Positions 24,192-24,288 of a stretch of DNA of 24,288 nt are shown piece by piece. The stretch is from an uncultured Clostridia bacterium (GTDB lineage Bacteria; Bacillota; Clostridia; Christensenellales; UBA1242). The position numbers were made by a program, and so were the translations under genes. The stretch is taken from NCBI GenBank assembly GCA_937874195.1, contig CALNBM010000060.1:1-24288 (forward strand). Reading direction: 5' to 3'. Each line of letters starts with the position of its first letter. The stretch's first letter is position 1. A model generated the notes under the pieces. That model saw only the letters and a program-made list of their open reading frames with translations. It did no database searches and was not told where the DNA came from.

Positions 24192-24288
24192 GGAGCAGGA
24201 CGCAGGGCTTGGCGACGCGGGGGACCCGCCGCCGCCCGCGGAGTGGAAGCCGGTCGCGAGCGGGACTACCGAGTGGCTGATGGAGGTT
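24013..24288 (+). CDS. Lipoprotein with Asp-Ala-Gly-rich linker, partial (foreign)
   Basis: The first 92 residues of a protein that runs off the window without a stop. A signal peptide (MRRSLVVLSMVALFLAANSC) ends in a plausible lipobox with Cys20. Residues about 30-70 are an acidic linker in which DAG recurs six times. After PPPP it reaches WKPVASGTTEWL, a pattern often seen at the start of the outer domains of large Myxococcota lipoproteins. Such DAG-rich linkers are typical of that group, so the source is probably a myxobacterium or relative. The function is unknown. Confidence 0.75.
   Translation, partial: MRRSLVVLSMVALFLAANSCGEEGEPVGPTAQDAGTVEDAGNVEDASVQEDAGETSDAGEEQDAGLGDAGDPPPPAEWKPVASGTTEWLMEV

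Larger units (their letters stand above)
23742..24288. other. GC-rich foreign segment, probable assembly chimera
   Basis: From about 23730-23745 the base composition switches within a few bases from AT-rich to roughly two-thirds G+C and stays so to the window end. The switch falls inside the spoIIP reading frame. The segment has its own plausible gene start at 24013. I see no insertion-element ends, tRNA or integrase that would explain a real insertion. Positions 23742-24001 have no convincing gene of their own. Confidence 0.8.

Noticed and set aside
23742..24288. GC-rich end as a genomic island or phage insertion
   Set aside because: No integrase, tRNA, repeat or element end is visible, and the join is in the middle of a conserved gene; an assembly join is simpler.

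Overview
The first ~23.7 kb is AT-rich DNA of one low-GC, Gram-positive, endospore-forming bacterium (Bacillota, probably a Clostridia-like lineage). The evidence is the gene content: SpoVT, a SpoVB/YabM-type flippase and SpoIIP, strong AGGAG-type ribosome binding sites, sigma-A-like promoters, U-tract terminators, and the rplM-rpsI and pgk-tpiA-gpmI gene orders. The last ~550 bases are abruptly GC-rich and look like DNA of a different organism, probably a myxobacterium-like one, so the window contains a probable assembly chimera.

Layout, left to right. 22-2711 (minus strand): glycolytic operon pgk-tpiA-gpmI behind a good promoter; gpmI is cut short by an apparent 1-base frameshift next to the window edge. 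2861-3122: copy A of an unexplained intergenic repeat. 3127-4903: dusB and two tandem HU/IHF-type genes, each with its own signals. 5009-7283: spoVT followed, with overlapping ends, by a SpoVB/YabM-like flippase, an order known from Bacillus; a sigma-G-like promoter lies upstream. 7421-7702: copy B of the repeat. 7739-8746: DUF975-like membrane protein with a Lys/Pro/Thr-rich tail. 8875-14646: a giant (1923-residue) surface protein. 14958-16952: a lipoprotein with BIG2-like domains. 17517-18733: rplM-rpsI with a candidate L13 leader; rpsI carries an unusual ~130-residue Lys/Ala/Pro-rich N-terminal extension. 19092-21236: a lipoprotein and a membrane-anchored helical protein, probably cotranscribed and of unknown function.

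The plus strand takes over at 21366: nrdR with a terminator overlapping its stop codon, then a small multi-span membrane protein overlapping spoIIP. The spoIIP catalytic domain is complete, but its reading frame runs across the junction near 23740 into the GC-rich segment. That segment carries its own ribosome binding site and the start of a lipoprotein with an Asp-Ala-Gly-rich linker.

The most interesting items are the two diverged copies of a ~260-280 base hairpin-ended element, each placed directly behind a gene's terminator; the extended S9 protein; the cluster of unrecognised secreted proteins; and the chimeric junction. I found no CRISPR array, tRNA, rRNA or intact transposase.
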